Shown: piece after piece, positions 17,337-26,909 of the stretch
Numbering within the stretch: the first letter of the stretch is position 1
Layout of the letters: each line of letters begins with the position of its first letter
NCBI RefSeq assembly: GCF_036885195.1
Contig: NZ_CP133656.1
Location: forward strand, 2,914,001-2,978,000
Origin: Pectobacterium cacticida
Lineage (GTDB): Bacteria > Pseudomonadota > Gammaproteobacteria > Enterobacterales > Enterobacteriaceae
Direction of reading: 5' to 3'
DNA length: 64,000 nt
Notes under the pieces: generated by a model
Told to the model about the DNA's origin: nothing
Database searches by the model: none
The model's input: the letters and a program-made list of their open reading frames with translations, nothing else
Translations under genes and position numbers: made by a program

Positions 17337-18752
17337 TCAAGATTTGACAGAGATTGCCGCCTTAATCTGCTGTTCCTGCTCGGCCTGCGCCTGACGCTGC
17401 AGCGTCCGAGCCAAAATAGAAGAGTAAAGCGGCTTGCCTCCCAGGAATTGCGCCAGTAGTGTCGCCCCAAGACATGTCACGATCATAGGCAAAATTAATT
17501 GATAATTGTCAGTCATTTCCAACACCAGCACGATACCCGTCAGTGGTGCGCGAACCGATGCCGCGAACAGCGCCCCCATCCCCGCCACCGCGAACGTACT
17601 CGCGCCAATGTCATAATCAGGAAAAATCTGGCCGGCGGCCATACCACACGCAGCCCCAAGCAGCGTCCCTAACGCCAGCATCGGCGCGAAAATGCCGCCA
17701 GGCGCGCCAGAGCCGAAACAAAGCAGCGTCATAAAAACGCGGATCAGAAAGATGCCAAACAGCATGCCAATACTGTAATGTTCCGCCGCCGCAAGAGGGA
17801 TAAGCGCAAATCCGCCACCGGTGGCCTCCTGAAAGACGACGGATAGCATGCCACAAAGCCCCCCCGCCAGCGCGCCAACCAACAGGAAGCGCGACATCCG
17901 CTTACCATGGAAAGCGAGAAACAGCGACTGTGTCCGCAGGACTAAAGCATTAAACATCACGCCGACGACGCCAAAAATAAGACCAAGCACCAAATATAGC
18001 CACAGCGTATTGAGCGGCGCGGATGGCAGTTGCCCAACATTGATCACGGCCTGTTCGCCGTTGAAAAAGCGAAAGACAATGCTCGACATAATGACGCCAA
18101 TGAATACCGCTTTGATCGAGATGAGGCTATAACGAAACTGCGGTCGCATTTCCTCAATGATAAAGAGTATTCCGGCCAATGGCGCATTAAAGGCCGCCGA
18201 AAGCCCGGCCGCCGCACCGGTGGCAAGCAATGAGTGACGGCCATCCTGCTGCCGCTTCGGCAAAATATCCGCAATCATGCCACCGATATTTCCCCCCAAT
18301 TGCACCGTCGGCCCTTCACGCCCCAGCACCATGCCCGAACCGAGTGTGCCAATACCACCAAAAAACTTAACGGGTAATACCCGCCACCAGCGTACTGGCC
18401 TGAGTTCTTCTAATGCGCCTTCAATTTCGGGAATCCCCGACCCACCAGCCTCAGGGGCAAAACGCCGCACCAAAAAATACCCCCAGACCGCCAGCACGGC
18501 CGAGATCGCGGCGGCAAAAAGCCAACGCAATTCACTGTCCGGTAAGAGTTCCTGGAGTGCGATACGCTGCTGTATCACCCAATTCACCGTGCGTTCAAAA
18601 GCAACACCGACCAGCCCGGTTATCGTCCCTACGATGGCGGCGAGTAGAAGAATCAACACGGGCGTTTTATCACGTCGAACAAATTGGGCAATAGCAGCAC
18701 GACGCTCAGCCGGAGAAGAAACGGATGCGGAAAGTCTGCTCATGACAGTCAT
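17337..18752 (-). CDS. clcA: H+/Cl- exchange transporter ClcA
   Basis: About 471 residues from ATG 18752; TTG 18758 and ATG 18743 are alternative starts, and none has a strong ribosome site. The chloride-selectivity motifs are present: GGSGIPEIEGAL, GREGPTVQLGGNIG (gating Glu) and GGIFAPMLALGT, plus the proton Glu in LFIIEEMRPQF. It exchanges two Cl- for one H+ across the inner membrane and helps acid resistance. It is divergent from hemL. Confidence 0.95.
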   Translation of the reverse strand: MTVMSRLSASVSSPAERRAAIAQFVRRDKTPVLILLLAAIVGTITGLVGVAFERTVNWVIQQRIALQELLPDSELRWLFAAAISAVLAVWGYFLVRRFAPEAGGSGIPEIEGALEELRPVRWWRVLPVKFFGGIGTLGSGMVLGREGPTVQLGGNIGGMIADILPKRQQDGRHSLLATGAAAGLSAAFNAPLAGILFIIEEMRPQFRYSLISIKAVFIGVIMSSIVFRFFNGEQAVINVGQLPSAPLNTLWLYLVLGLIFGVVGVMFNALVLRTQSLFLAFHGKRMSRFLLVGALAGGLCGMLSVVFQEATGGGFALIPLAAAEHYSIGMLFGIFLIRVFMTLLCFGSGAPGGIFAPMLALGTLLGAACGMAAGQIFPDYDIGASTFAVAGMGALFAASVRAPLTGIVLVLEMTDNYQLILPMIVTCLGATLLAQFLGGKPLYSSILARTLQRQAQAEQEQQIKAAISVKS

Positions 18753-18924
18753 AACCAAAGAAAAAAAGTAAGAGAGACTATGTTACCCCTTAAGGATAAA
18801 ACTGCCTATTCGACCGGTGACTGAAGATAAAAATCGATCCTCTGCCACTCAGTGATTTCCTAACGACGATCGGTTAATTAGAATACCTTCACATTTTACG
18901 ACCAAGACCAGTCAGGACTGCGTA

Positions 18925-20205
18925 ATGAACCAATCCGAAAGCCTGTATGCGGCTGCACAGCAACTTATTCCCGGCGGTGTCAACTCGCCCGTCCGGGCTT
19001 TTAACGGCGTCGGCGGTGTTCCGCTGTTCATTGAGCGGGCTGATGGCGCTTATCTCTACGATGTTGACGGAAAAGCGTACATTGATTATGTGGGATCGTG
19101 GGGTCCAATGGTGTTAGGCCACAATCATCCTGCAATTCGTAACGCCGTGATCGCGGCGGCAGAGCGCGGCCTGAGTTTTGGCGCACCGACCGAAATGGAA
19201 GTCGAGATGGCGCGGCTAGTAACCTCTCTGGTTCCCAGCATGGATATGGTCCGAATGGTTAATTCCGGTACGGAAGCGACCATGAGTGCCATTCGTCTGG
19301 CGCGAGGTTATACCGGCCGCGACAAAATCATCAAATTTGAAGGCTGTTACCATGGTCATGCCGATTGCCTGCTGGTGAAGGCGGGTTCGGGTGCACTCAC
19401 GCTTGGCCAGCCGAATTCTCCCGGCGTTCCGGCCGATTTCGCTCGCCATACGCTAACCTGTATTTATAACGATCTTTCATCGGTACGCACTGTATTCGAA
19501 CGCTACCCCAATGAGATCGCCGCGATTATCGTTGAGCCCGTCGCGGGCAACATGAACTGCGTGCCGCCGTTACCCGATTTTCTGCCTGGCTTACGCACCC
19601 TGTGCGATGAGTTCGGCGCGCTGTTCATCATCGATGAGGTGATGACCGGCTTCCGCGTTGCGTTGGCGGGGGCGCAGTCGTACTACGGTGTGGTGCCGGA
19701 TCTGACCTGTCTGGGGAAAATCATCGGCGGCGGCATGCCCGTCGGCGCTTTCGGCGGAAAACGCGAGGTTATGCAAGCACTCGCGCCAACCGGCCCGGTT
19801 TACCAGGCGGGAACACTGTCCGGCAACCCGATTGCTATGGCGGCAGGCTTTGCCTGTTTGACGGAAGTCGCGCAACCCGGTGTACATGAAAAACTCACCG
19901 CGTTGACCCAACAGTTGGCAGAGGGCCTGCTGGCTGCCGCGACAGCCGAAAATATTCCGCTGGTGGTGAATCAGGCGGGCGGTATGTTTGGTTTATTCTT
20001 TACGGATGCCGAGAGCGTCACCTGTTATCAGGATGTGATGCAGTGCGATGTCGAGCGCTTTAAGCGGTTCTTCCACCTGATGCTGGAGGAAGGGGTTTAT
20101 CTCGCGCCGTCTGCTTTTGAAGCGGGCTTTATGTCGCTGGCACATACGCCACAGGATATCGAACGTACCGTTGAAGCGGCGCGGCGTAGCTTCTCTCGCC
20201 TGTAA
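18925..20205 (+). CDS. hemL: glutamate-1-semialdehyde 2,1-aminomutase
   Basis: 426 residues, full length. A PLP enzyme converting glutamate-1-semialdehyde to 5-aminolevulinate, the tetrapyrrole precursor for heme and siroheme. The cofactor Lys265 lies in LGKIIGGGMPVGAF; PLP-contact motifs NSGTEATMSAIRLAR and IIDEVMTGFRVA are intact. The start is in the stretch CTGCGTAATGAACC and the product opens with the family's NQSESLYAAAQQLIPGGVNS. A strong hairpin follows the stop before the convergent fhu operon. Confidence 0.97.
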   Translation: MNQSESLYAAAQQLIPGGVNSPVRAFNGVGGVPLFIERADGAYLYDVDGKAYIDYVGSWGPMVLGHNHPAIRNAVIAAAERGLSFGAPTEMEVEMARLVTSLVPSMDMVRMVNSGTEATMSAIRLARGYTGRDKIIKFEGCYHGHADCLLVKAGSGALTLGQPNSPGVPADFARHTLTCIYNDLSSVRTVFERYPNEIAAIIVEPVAGNMNCVPPLPDFLPGLRTLCDEFGALFIIDEVMTGFRVALAGAQSYYGVVPDLTCLGKIIGGGMPVGAFGGKREVMQALAPTGPVYQAGTLSGNPIAMAAGFACLTEVAQPGVHEKLTALTQQLAEGLLAAATAENIPLVVNQAGGMFGLFFTDAESVTCYQDVMQCDVERFKRFFHLMLEEGVYLAPSAFEAGFMSLAHTPQDIERTVEAARRSFSRL

Positions 20206-20269
20206 GTACATTGCATCGGCGAAATGCCGATGCGTTTAAAGGTGAAGATACCGGGGCTACCACGGCGTG

Positions 20270-20306
20270 AGGCACCTCAGCGGGGATTTATCCCGCTGAG
20301 GTGCCT
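20270..20306. terminator. perfect 15-bp hairpin between hemL and fhuB
   Basis: Arms AGGCACCTCAGCGGG (20270-20284) and CCCGCTGAGGTGCCT (20292-20306) around GATTTAT. It lies between convergent genes and could block transcription from both sides. Neither side has a U-run, so it is not a textbook intrinsic terminator. Confidence 0.6.
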
Positions 20307-20329
20307 GCAACGTTATTCATTCACGCGAG

Positions 20330-22360
20330 TTATTTCACCTGCTTACGCAACAGGTAAACAAAATAGGGCGCACCGATAAACGTCGCAAGGAGCCCCGCCG
20401 GAACCTGTGCCGGAAAGAGGATCATGCGGCCACACCAGTCCGCAATAACCATCAGCGCGCCACCAATCAATGCCGAACTGACGATTTGCGGCAACACGCG
20501 GTTAAAGCCCAGCATCCGCGCCATGTGCGGTGCCATCAGGCCGACAAAACTCATTGGCCCGACCATCAGTGTGGACAGCGCTGTCAGTACCGATGCCAGT
20601 AATAAAACCAGCAAGCGAACCGGCGTGACGGCCACGCCAAGCGCTCTGGCCGTCGTCGTGCCAAGCGGCAGGATCCGCAGCCAACGCTGACACAGCGGAA
20701 CGATCGACAAAAGCAGGATGGCGATGACAGCCGTGCGTATCGCACCGACCGGTTCCACCGCATAAGTCGACCCCGATAACCAGGTCAGTACCGTTCCCAT
20801 GCGCGGATCGCCACTCGCCAGCAGCAGTGCGACCACCGTGGAAAACGCCATACTCAGCGCGATCCCCGCCAGTAGCATACGTTGCGTAGAGAAACCGCCA
20901 CGACTGGCGATAATGACCATGATCAATAGCGTTAACGCAGCCCCTGCGCTCCCGGCCGGAAGCAGCCACATAAACGCGTTGCCCGGAATAAAGAACAACA
21001 AAATAATGACGCCAAACGCAGCACCGGAGCTAATCCCCAACACTTCCGGGCTTCCCATCGGGTTACCCGTTAATTTCTGTATTAGCGTTCCCGCCACGGC
21101 CAGCATAATCCCGGCCGTCAGCGCCGCCAAAACCCGAGGCCAGCGCCATGAAAGCAACTGCGCAAAGACATCCCCCCCGCCCCACTGCCAGCCCTGCGCA
21201 TCTTTCCCCAGCATTAGCGCGGTGATAACGACCATGCTCAACAATACGAAACCAAGCACCAACCATTTTCCCCATAGACGACGTTCACGCGTCGACGTGC
21301 TGCTACTGTCGATTATCACAGGCTGCGCGCCATTGCGTAGACGCGGCAGCAGCCATAGCAACAGCGGCGCGCCAATTAGCGCCGTCGCCGCCCCCGTCGG
21401 GATCTCAACCCACCCCCGGCTCAACCAGATAACGCCCTGATCGGCGATACCAAGCAGTAGCGCCCCCAGCAGCGGCGCGACTAAGAGGCGATGCAGCAAA
21501 CGCCGCGCACCCAGCATTTTCGCCAGCAGCGGCGCAAACAGGCCGATAAATCCGATGATGCCCGCCGCATTGACCAGTTGCGCGCACAGAAAAATCCCTA
21601 ACCCAAGCGCACTCAAGCGCGCCAGCGACAGCCCAAGCCCCAGATTGCGTGCGATACTATCATCCAGCCCCAATAACGTCAGTGGTCGAATCAGGAAAAA
21701 AGCCAGACAAAAACAGACCACGAGACGCGGGAAAACAAATTGCACATTACGCCAGTCCTGCTGATTCAACACGCCACTGCTCCAGAGAAACACGCTCTGA
21801 AGTTGTTCATGATAAAAGAGCATCAGTAGTTGGTTCACCGCGCTACAGTAGAAACTCAGCACCAACCCTGCCAGTATCAGGGTAACGGGCGATAAACGCT
21901 TCCCCCAGGCGATGCCAAACACCAGCACGCCAACCACCAGCGCGCCGATCATTGCCGCCGCCTGTTGGAGGCCCGCGCTGTCAGGTAGCGCCCACAGCGT
22001 CACCAGTGTGATTCCTAGCTGCGCGCCCGTAGCAATCCCCAGCGTTGACGGTTCGGCCAGTGGGTTACGCAAGACCTGCTGGAACAATACCCCGCACAGC
22101 CCCAGGCCGGCGCCAACCAGCAGCGCCAGCACCATACGCGGTAACAGACTGTGGTGAAACAAAAGCTGCGGCATGTTATTCGGAGCAGGCTGCACCGCGC
22201 TAGTGAACCACTGTGCCATCGGTAACTGCTGCTGCAAATTGTAGCCGCTCATGCCTAGCATCACGATCAGCAAAAAACCGATTACCGCCGCCGGTAACAT
22301 GAACGGACGGCCCACGCGCTGGTGCGCATGAGGGGAATCGACAGACAGAGGATTAGACAT
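20330..22360 (-). CDS. fhuB: ferric hydroxamate ABC permease FhuB
   Basis: 676 residues: two fused BtuC-like halves, each with about ten membrane spans, in contrast to the dimers of one-half permeases used by most iron transporters. The conserved segments GVLFQQVLRNPLAEPSTLGI (first half) and GTLIQKLTGNPMGSPEVLGI (second half) mark the duplication, as do IGFIGLFAPLLAKM and SFVGLMAPHMARML. It imports ferric hydroxamates (ferrichrome, aerobactin, coprogen) handed over by FhuD. The start overlaps the fhuD stop by 8 bases. Confidence 0.95.
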   Translation of the reverse strand: MSNPLSVDSPHAHQRVGRPFMLPAAVIGFLLIVMLGMSGYNLQQQLPMAQWFTSAVQPAPNNMPQLLFHHSLLPRMVLALLVGAGLGLCGVLFQQVLRNPLAEPSTLGIATGAQLGITLVTLWALPDSAGLQQAAAMIGALVVGVLVFGIAWGKRLSPVTLILAGLVLSFYCSAVNQLLMLFYHEQLQSVFLWSSGVLNQQDWRNVQFVFPRLVVCFCLAFFLIRPLTLLGLDDSIARNLGLGLSLARLSALGLGIFLCAQLVNAAGIIGFIGLFAPLLAKMLGARRLLHRLLVAPLLGALLLGIADQGVIWLSRGWVEIPTGAATALIGAPLLLWLLPRLRNGAQPVIIDSSSTSTRERRLWGKWLVLGFVLLSMVVITALMLGKDAQGWQWGGGDVFAQLLSWRWPRVLAALTAGIMLAVAGTLIQKLTGNPMGSPEVLGISSGAAFGVIILLFFIPGNAFMWLLPAGSAGAALTLLIMVIIASRGGFSTQRMLLAGIALSMAFSTVVALLLASGDPRMGTVLTWLSGSTYAVEPVGAIRTAVIAILLLSIVPLCQRWLRILPLGTTTARALGVAVTPVRLLVLLLASVLTALSTLMVGPMSFVGLMAPHMARMLGFNRVLPQIVSSALIGGALMVIADWCGRMILFPAQVPAGLLATFIGAPYFVYLLRKQVK

Positions 22361-23276
22361 GATTTCTCACCTCCATTGCCTGACTCAGGATGCGGCAAAA
22401 ACGCATCGCCGAGAGCGTTCCACCATATAGCCAGACGGCAGGCACGCGCTGTAAACGCCGTTGACGCACAAAGGGCATCGCCTGCCAGAGCGGATTACTC
22501 TCAAGCTGTGCGCTAATGGCGCTATCACCATGTTCGAAGCAAAGCACGTTGGCGTCCTCAATTTCCGCCAGGCGTTCAATACCCACCATAGTGCTCCCCC
22601 AAAAGCTGGTTTCACCCTGCCAGGCGTTATCTATCCCAATATGATCCATCACTTCCTGAAAAAGGCTGTTTTTGGCGATGACCAGTACGTGTCGGCTATC
22701 GACCAGCGTGATAAGTAAAAGAGGTCGCTCGGTATACGGTTGTAATGCAATCTTTTCTTGCCGGAGAAACTGCGCCAGCTCCACCAGGTGCCGTTCTCCG
22801 GCTGCTTGCATATTTAGCGCATCGGCCAGTTTCATCACTGAGGCCTGCGCCGACGTCAGCGGCTTTCTCTCCGCATTGCTGAAACTAAAACCCAGCAGTG
22901 GGGCAATCCGTGACATTTTCGCCGCCGACGGCCCGTAACCTTCTGAATAAAGGATCAGCGACGGACGAATTTGCGTCAGCAACTCCAGATTCGGCTCGGT
23001 ACGCAACCCGACATCGATCACTGACGCAGGCAACGTGGGTTCTTTCACCCAGAGGCCGTAATTGCGCTTATCGGCGATCGCAAAAGGTACGATGCCCAGC
23101 GCCAGAAGCAACTCAATTGGCAACCATTCCAGCGCGACAATGCGGTTTACATCGATGGCTGTGGTGGCAGATCGACTTGCCGCTGAATAAATCAGCGGCG
23201 ATAACAGCAGCGCCGTCAATAAGCGGCGTCGGCCTATATCGTGATGAGAAGAAGCGATAAAATGTTCAGGCATCAT
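22353..23276 (-). CDS. fhuD: periplasmic hydroxamate siderophore-binding protein FhuD
   Basis: 307 residues. The N-terminus IGRRRLLTALLLSPL resembles a twin-arginine export signal, as in E. coli FhuD. The mature part opens with VNRIVALEWLPIELLLALGI and contains VIDVGLRTEPNLELL, SLFQEV and NAWQGETSFWGS, which carry the hydroxamate-binding contacts in the family. It delivers Fe-hydroxamates to FhuB. Two adjacent ATGs (23276, 23273) could start it. It follows fhuC by 14 bases. Confidence 0.94.
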   Translation of the reverse strand: MMPEHFIASSHHDIGRRRLLTALLLSPLIYSAASRSATTAIDVNRIVALEWLPIELLLALGIVPFAIADKRNYGLWVKEPTLPASVIDVGLRTEPNLELLTQIRPSLILYSEGYGPSAAKMSRIAPLLGFSFSNAERKPLTSAQASVMKLADALNMQAAGERHLVELAQFLRQEKIALQPYTERPLLLITLVDSRHVLVIAKNSLFQEVMDHIGIDNAWQGETSFWGSTMVGIERLAEIEDANVLCFEHGDSAISAQLESNPLWQAMPFVRQRRLQRVPAVWLYGGTLSAMRFCRILSQAMEVRNHV

Positions 23277-23290
23277 TAGCGGGAACCCTG

Positions 23291-24112
23291 TTAATAAACA
23301 AAGCTGACCGGCGCGCCGCCTGCCGGATGAGGTAGGGTGCCCATCGGAATGCCGTAGATGGCTTCCAGCACGTCCCCTTGCATCAGCGCGACAGGCTCGC
23401 CCTGTGCCACCATTTTTCCCCCACGCAATGCCACCAGACGATCGCAGTAACGGGCCGCCATATTGATATCATGCAGCACCGCAATCACGGTAATGCCTCG
23501 TTCGCGGCTCATGCGCTGGATCAGCTCCAGCACCTCAACCTGATGCGCAATATCCAGCGCGGAAGTGGGTTCATCGAGTAATAGGCAGCGGCTATCCTGC
23601 GCCACCGTCATTGCTAGCCAGGCCCGCTGCCGTTCGCCGCCTGACAGGCTATCCACCAGACGATTAGCGAAAGGCTTTAGTCCTACCAGCGTAATGGCTT
23701 CTTCGACCTTTTCCCGATCGACAAGACCAAAACGGCCTAATGCGCCATGCCAGGGGTAACGCCCTACAGCAACCAACTCACGCACCGTCATCCCTTCGGC
23801 AGCAGGTAGCTGCTGTGGTAGATACGCGACCTGACGGGCAAATGTCTTGCTGTCCCAGCTTGCGATAGCCCGTTCTCCCAAATAGGCGGTGCCGCCGCTA
23901 GCGGGTTGATGACGCCCCAGAATTTTCAACAACGTCGATTTGCCTGAACCATTGTGTCCGATCAGTCCGCACACCTTTCCGACAGGAAAGGTGATGGAAA
24001 GCGGATGTAACAGCGTGCGCCCGGCGACGGCAAAGCTGACGTCATCCAGTCTGAAGGGGGTGTCAGGCAGTACAGTTTGATTTTGCATAGCGCTTTTGCT
24101 TGTTAGTGTCAC
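23291..24112 (-). CDS. fhuC: ferric hydroxamate ABC transporter ATPase FhuC
   Basis: 273 residues from a GTG at 24112; an ATG at 24088 gives 265 residues, the E. coli length, and neither has a clear ribosome site. Walker A GHNGSGKST, signature LSGGERQR, Walker B CLLLDEPTSALD and the switch His in VLHDINMAARYCD are all intact. It energises FhuB. In E. coli fhuA precedes it; here only 250 bases with a candidate Fur box separate it from mrcB. Confidence 0.93.
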   Translation of the reverse strand: MTLTSKSAMQNQTVLPDTPFRLDDVSFAVAGRTLLHPLSITFPVGKVCGLIGHNGSGKSTLLKILGRHQPASGGTAYLGERAIASWDSKTFARQVAYLPQQLPAAEGMTVRELVAVGRYPWHGALGRFGLVDREKVEEAITLVGLKPFANRLVDSLSGGERQRAWLAMTVAQDSRCLLLDEPTSALDIAHQVEVLELIQRMSRERGITVIAVLHDINMAARYCDRLVALRGGKMVAQGEPVALMQGDVLEAIYGIPMGTLPHPAGGAPVSFVY

Positions 24113-24185
24113 GGATAGAAAAGGAGTAAACGGCGATCGCCATTCCTGTCATTATCAAACGGCATTCATACCGATCGAGCTAAAA

Positions 24186-24208
24186 GAGAACGATAATGAT
24201 TACGATAA
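24186..24208 (-). promoter_or_regulatory. candidate Fur box before fhuCDB
   Basis: GAGAACGATAATGATTACG (24186-24204) matches 14 of 19 bases of the consensus GATAATGATAATCATTATC, with a second overlapping register starting at 24192. It lies about 75-100 bp upstream of fhuC. Fur-Fe(II) repression of fhu genes is well established; this site is by eye. Confidence 0.6.
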
Positions 24209-24324
24209 AGGCAGCATAATAGGCGTAACGGAATGCCAACCGCAAGACTTTTACCCGCCACCGCCAGCATGATACGACAGAGAAAGCGCTATCTGACGGA
24301 GTATTGGCAGCGTAAGAAAGGAAC

Positions 24325-24349
24325 AAAAAATACCCCGGATTAACCGGGG
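24325..24349 (-). terminator. rho-independent terminator of mrcB
   Basis: CCCCGG-TTAAT-CCGGGG on the minus strand followed by TA and six T residues, 14 bases after the mrcB stop. Confidence 0.85.
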
Positions 24350-24362
24350 CAATGCGGAGAGA

Positions 24363-26807
24363 CTATTGTCCAAACATTTGTTTGATCCACCCAGGAACAT
24401 CATCACTTGGTTGTTCCTGTTGCACAGAAGATGGCGCTGCGCTGGGCTGGCAGAGCGCCTGTGGATTATCGGTCCAAACGGGCAATACACGCCCGCCGCT
24501 GCTACCATCGCAAATAACGTTGCCGCTGGCATCCACCGTCATCGTGGTAATACCTTCCGGTGGCGTCAGCATCAGCGGTAATGGCGTCTGATTTTCCAGA
24601 TAGCGACGATAGATCGTCAGCGCACCGTTCGCTCCGGTCAGTTTCGCCGGTCCGTTGTTATCACGCCCTACCCAGGCAATCGCCACTTCTTTACCGTCGA
24701 TTCCGGCAAACCAGCTATCGCGAAGATCATTGGTAGTACCGGTTTTCGCCGCAAGGTGATAATTCGGGAATTTCACCGCCAGCGACCGTGACGTACCGCG
24801 TGCAACAACCTGCTGCATGCCATACAGCGTTAAATAAGCGGCTTGCGCTGGCACCGCTCGCTCAGCCTGTGGAAAACTCTGATACAGTACCGTGCCATCT
24901 TCCGCAATCACCGAGCGCAGCGAGGAAAGCGGCGCACGATTACCGCCGCTGGCGATCGTCTGATATTCTTGCGCCACTTCCATTGGCGTCAAGCTGATCG
25001 CCCCCAGTAGCATCGCTGGAACTGGCTCGATCACATTTTCCGGAATACCTAAACGTTTCAACGTTGCCGATACCTGGTCTAATCCTACGGCTATTCCCAG
25101 ATTAACGGTCGGCACGTTAAGCGAGTGCGCCAACGCATCGACCAGCATCACACGCCCACGGAATTGACGATCGTAGTTCTTTGGCTGCCACAGTTGTCCG
25201 TTAGGCTGCTTGATCGATAACGGCTCATCCGCCAATAACGTATTCAGACGATACTTATCCGGCTGGCTGAGCGCGGTCAGATAGGTCGGCGGCTTTGCCA
25301 GCGATCCGACAGGTCGGCGTGCCTGTAGCGCACGGTTAAACCCGGCATATTGGGTTTGAGCACCGCCAACCATCGCGCGAACTTCGCCACTGAAACGATC
25401 GACGATAACCATCGCCGCTTCCAAATCGCTAACGTTGCGCGCAGCACGCAATGCCGGTATTCCGACTTCCACCGCTTTTTCCGCCGCATCCTGCGAGACC
25501 GGATCGAGTGTGGTAAAGATCTTCACGCCAGAGAGATCGTTAACCTTGTCACCTAACCGCTGTTGTAATTCCTGACGCACCAGTTGAATAAAGGCCGGTT
25601 GCGGGCTGATAACACCGCCTTTCGGCTGCACGCCCAACGGGCGCGCACTCAGCATGTTATACAGATCTTCATCAATTACCTGCTGATTTTGCAACAGACG
25701 CAAAACCAGATTACGTCGCTCTAAGGTAATCTTTGGGTTGCGCCACGGGTTATACAGTGACGCGCCTTTGACCATGCCTACCAATAGCGCCTGCTGGTCA
25801 AGACTCAATTCATTTACTGGACGACCGAAATAGTACAGGCTGGCGAGCGGGAACCCGCGAATCTGATCGCTACCGCTCTGACCGAGATACACTTCGTTCA
25901 AATACAGCTCAAGAATGCGATCCTTGCTGTAGCGATAATCCATGATCAGCGCCATATAGGCTTCATTGGCTTTACGCCACAGCGAACGTTCATTCGTCAG
26001 AAACAAATTCTTGACTAACTGCTGAGTTAACGTACTGCCGCCCTGTACGGCGCGTCCCGCGGTGATATTGGCTAAAAACGCCCGCCCAATGGAGAGCAGG
26101 CTGATGCCATCATGTTCATAGAAATGACGGTCTTCCGTCGCCACCAGCGTATCCACCAATAAATCGGGGAAACCGTTACGCGGCACGAACAAACGCTGTT
26201 CGCCATTCGGCGATTGCATCATGGTGATCAGCCTGGGATCGAGGCGAAAAAAACCGAAATTCCGCTGGTTGTCCATATTCTTAATCTGCGACAGGCGATC
26301 GTTGACAAAGGTTAGTCGCGCCTGGATTTGCCCCTCTTTCCCATCAGGGAAATCAAACGGACGGCGCAGCATATCGATGCTATTGCCACGCACGCTAAAT
26401 TCCCCTGGACGAGTAATACGGCTTACCTGCCTGTATTGCATGCCTTCCAGCAGGCTGATCATCTCCTTCTGGCTATACGCCATTCCGGGTTCAAGGTTGA
26501 CCATACGGCCATAAACGGCGGCGGGGAGTTGCCAGACTTTACCGTCAATGCGGCTACGGATCAGGCTGTCGAGATATACGCCATAGATCGCCATCGCTAC
26601 GGCGAAGATCAGAAACAGCTTTATCATTAGCCCCAGCAAACGCCGTTTTCGTTGTGGTTTTCGCGTCATCGCGTCATCACCATCCTCGTCGTCCTCTTCA
26701 TAGTCATCGTCGTCATCCCTACGACGTCGTGTAGTGGATTTGCGTTCCAGCTTACGTTTTGGCGCTTTCCCTATGCGTCCGATTGGTTCGCGGTCGTCCC
26801 GAGACAT
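24363..26807 (-). CDS. mrcB: bifunctional penicillin-binding protein 1b
   Basis: 814 residues. A charged cytoplasmic tail (many Arg, Asp, Glu) precedes one membrane anchor near residues 60-85, then a UB2H region. The glycosyltransferase domain has EDRHFYEHDG (catalytic Glu, about 227) and GGSTLTQQLVKNLFL. The transpeptidase has SLAK (active Ser, about 500), SLN (HSLNVPTVNLG) and KTG (AAKTGTTND, about 687). It polymerises and crosslinks peptidoglycan at the inner membrane, activated by LpoB. Gene order hrpB-mrcB is as in E. coli. Confidence 0.97.
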   Translation of the reverse strand: MSRDDREPIGRIGKAPKRKLERKSTTRRRRDDDDDYEEDDEDGDDAMTRKPQRKRRLLGLMIKLFLIFAVAMAIYGVYLDSLIRSRIDGKVWQLPAAVYGRMVNLEPGMAYSQKEMISLLEGMQYRQVSRITRPGEFSVRGNSIDMLRRPFDFPDGKEGQIQARLTFVNDRLSQIKNMDNQRNFGFFRLDPRLITMMQSPNGEQRLFVPRNGFPDLLVDTLVATEDRHFYEHDGISLLSIGRAFLANITAGRAVQGGSTLTQQLVKNLFLTNERSLWRKANEAYMALIMDYRYSKDRILELYLNEVYLGQSGSDQIRGFPLASLYYFGRPVNELSLDQQALLVGMVKGASLYNPWRNPKITLERRNLVLRLLQNQQVIDEDLYNMLSARPLGVQPKGGVISPQPAFIQLVRQELQQRLGDKVNDLSGVKIFTTLDPVSQDAAEKAVEVGIPALRAARNVSDLEAAMVIVDRFSGEVRAMVGGAQTQYAGFNRALQARRPVGSLAKPPTYLTALSQPDKYRLNTLLADEPLSIKQPNGQLWQPKNYDRQFRGRVMLVDALAHSLNVPTVNLGIAVGLDQVSATLKRLGIPENVIEPVPAMLLGAISLTPMEVAQEYQTIASGGNRAPLSSLRSVIAEDGTVLYQSFPQAERAVPAQAAYLTLYGMQQVVARGTSRSLAVKFPNYHLAAKTGTTNDLRDSWFAGIDGKEVAIAWVGRDNNGPAKLTGANGALTIYRRYLENQTPLPLMLTPPEGITTMTVDASGNVICDGSSGGRVLPVWTDNPQALCQPSAAPSSVQQEQPSDDVPGWIKQMFGQ

Positions 26808-26909
26808 TACAATAACTTCTCCATCCGGTTGTGTGCGGCCATCAACGTTACGCTTAAGCCGCCTACTCTGTTTCCAGCCCCTTTTCTGAGGAAGCGGAAA
26901 CGTCTGAAA

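Noticed and set aside
20799..21440. 213-codon plus-strand frame inside fhuB
   Set aside because: Antisense to the well-defined permease; it is a by-product of high GC at third positions.
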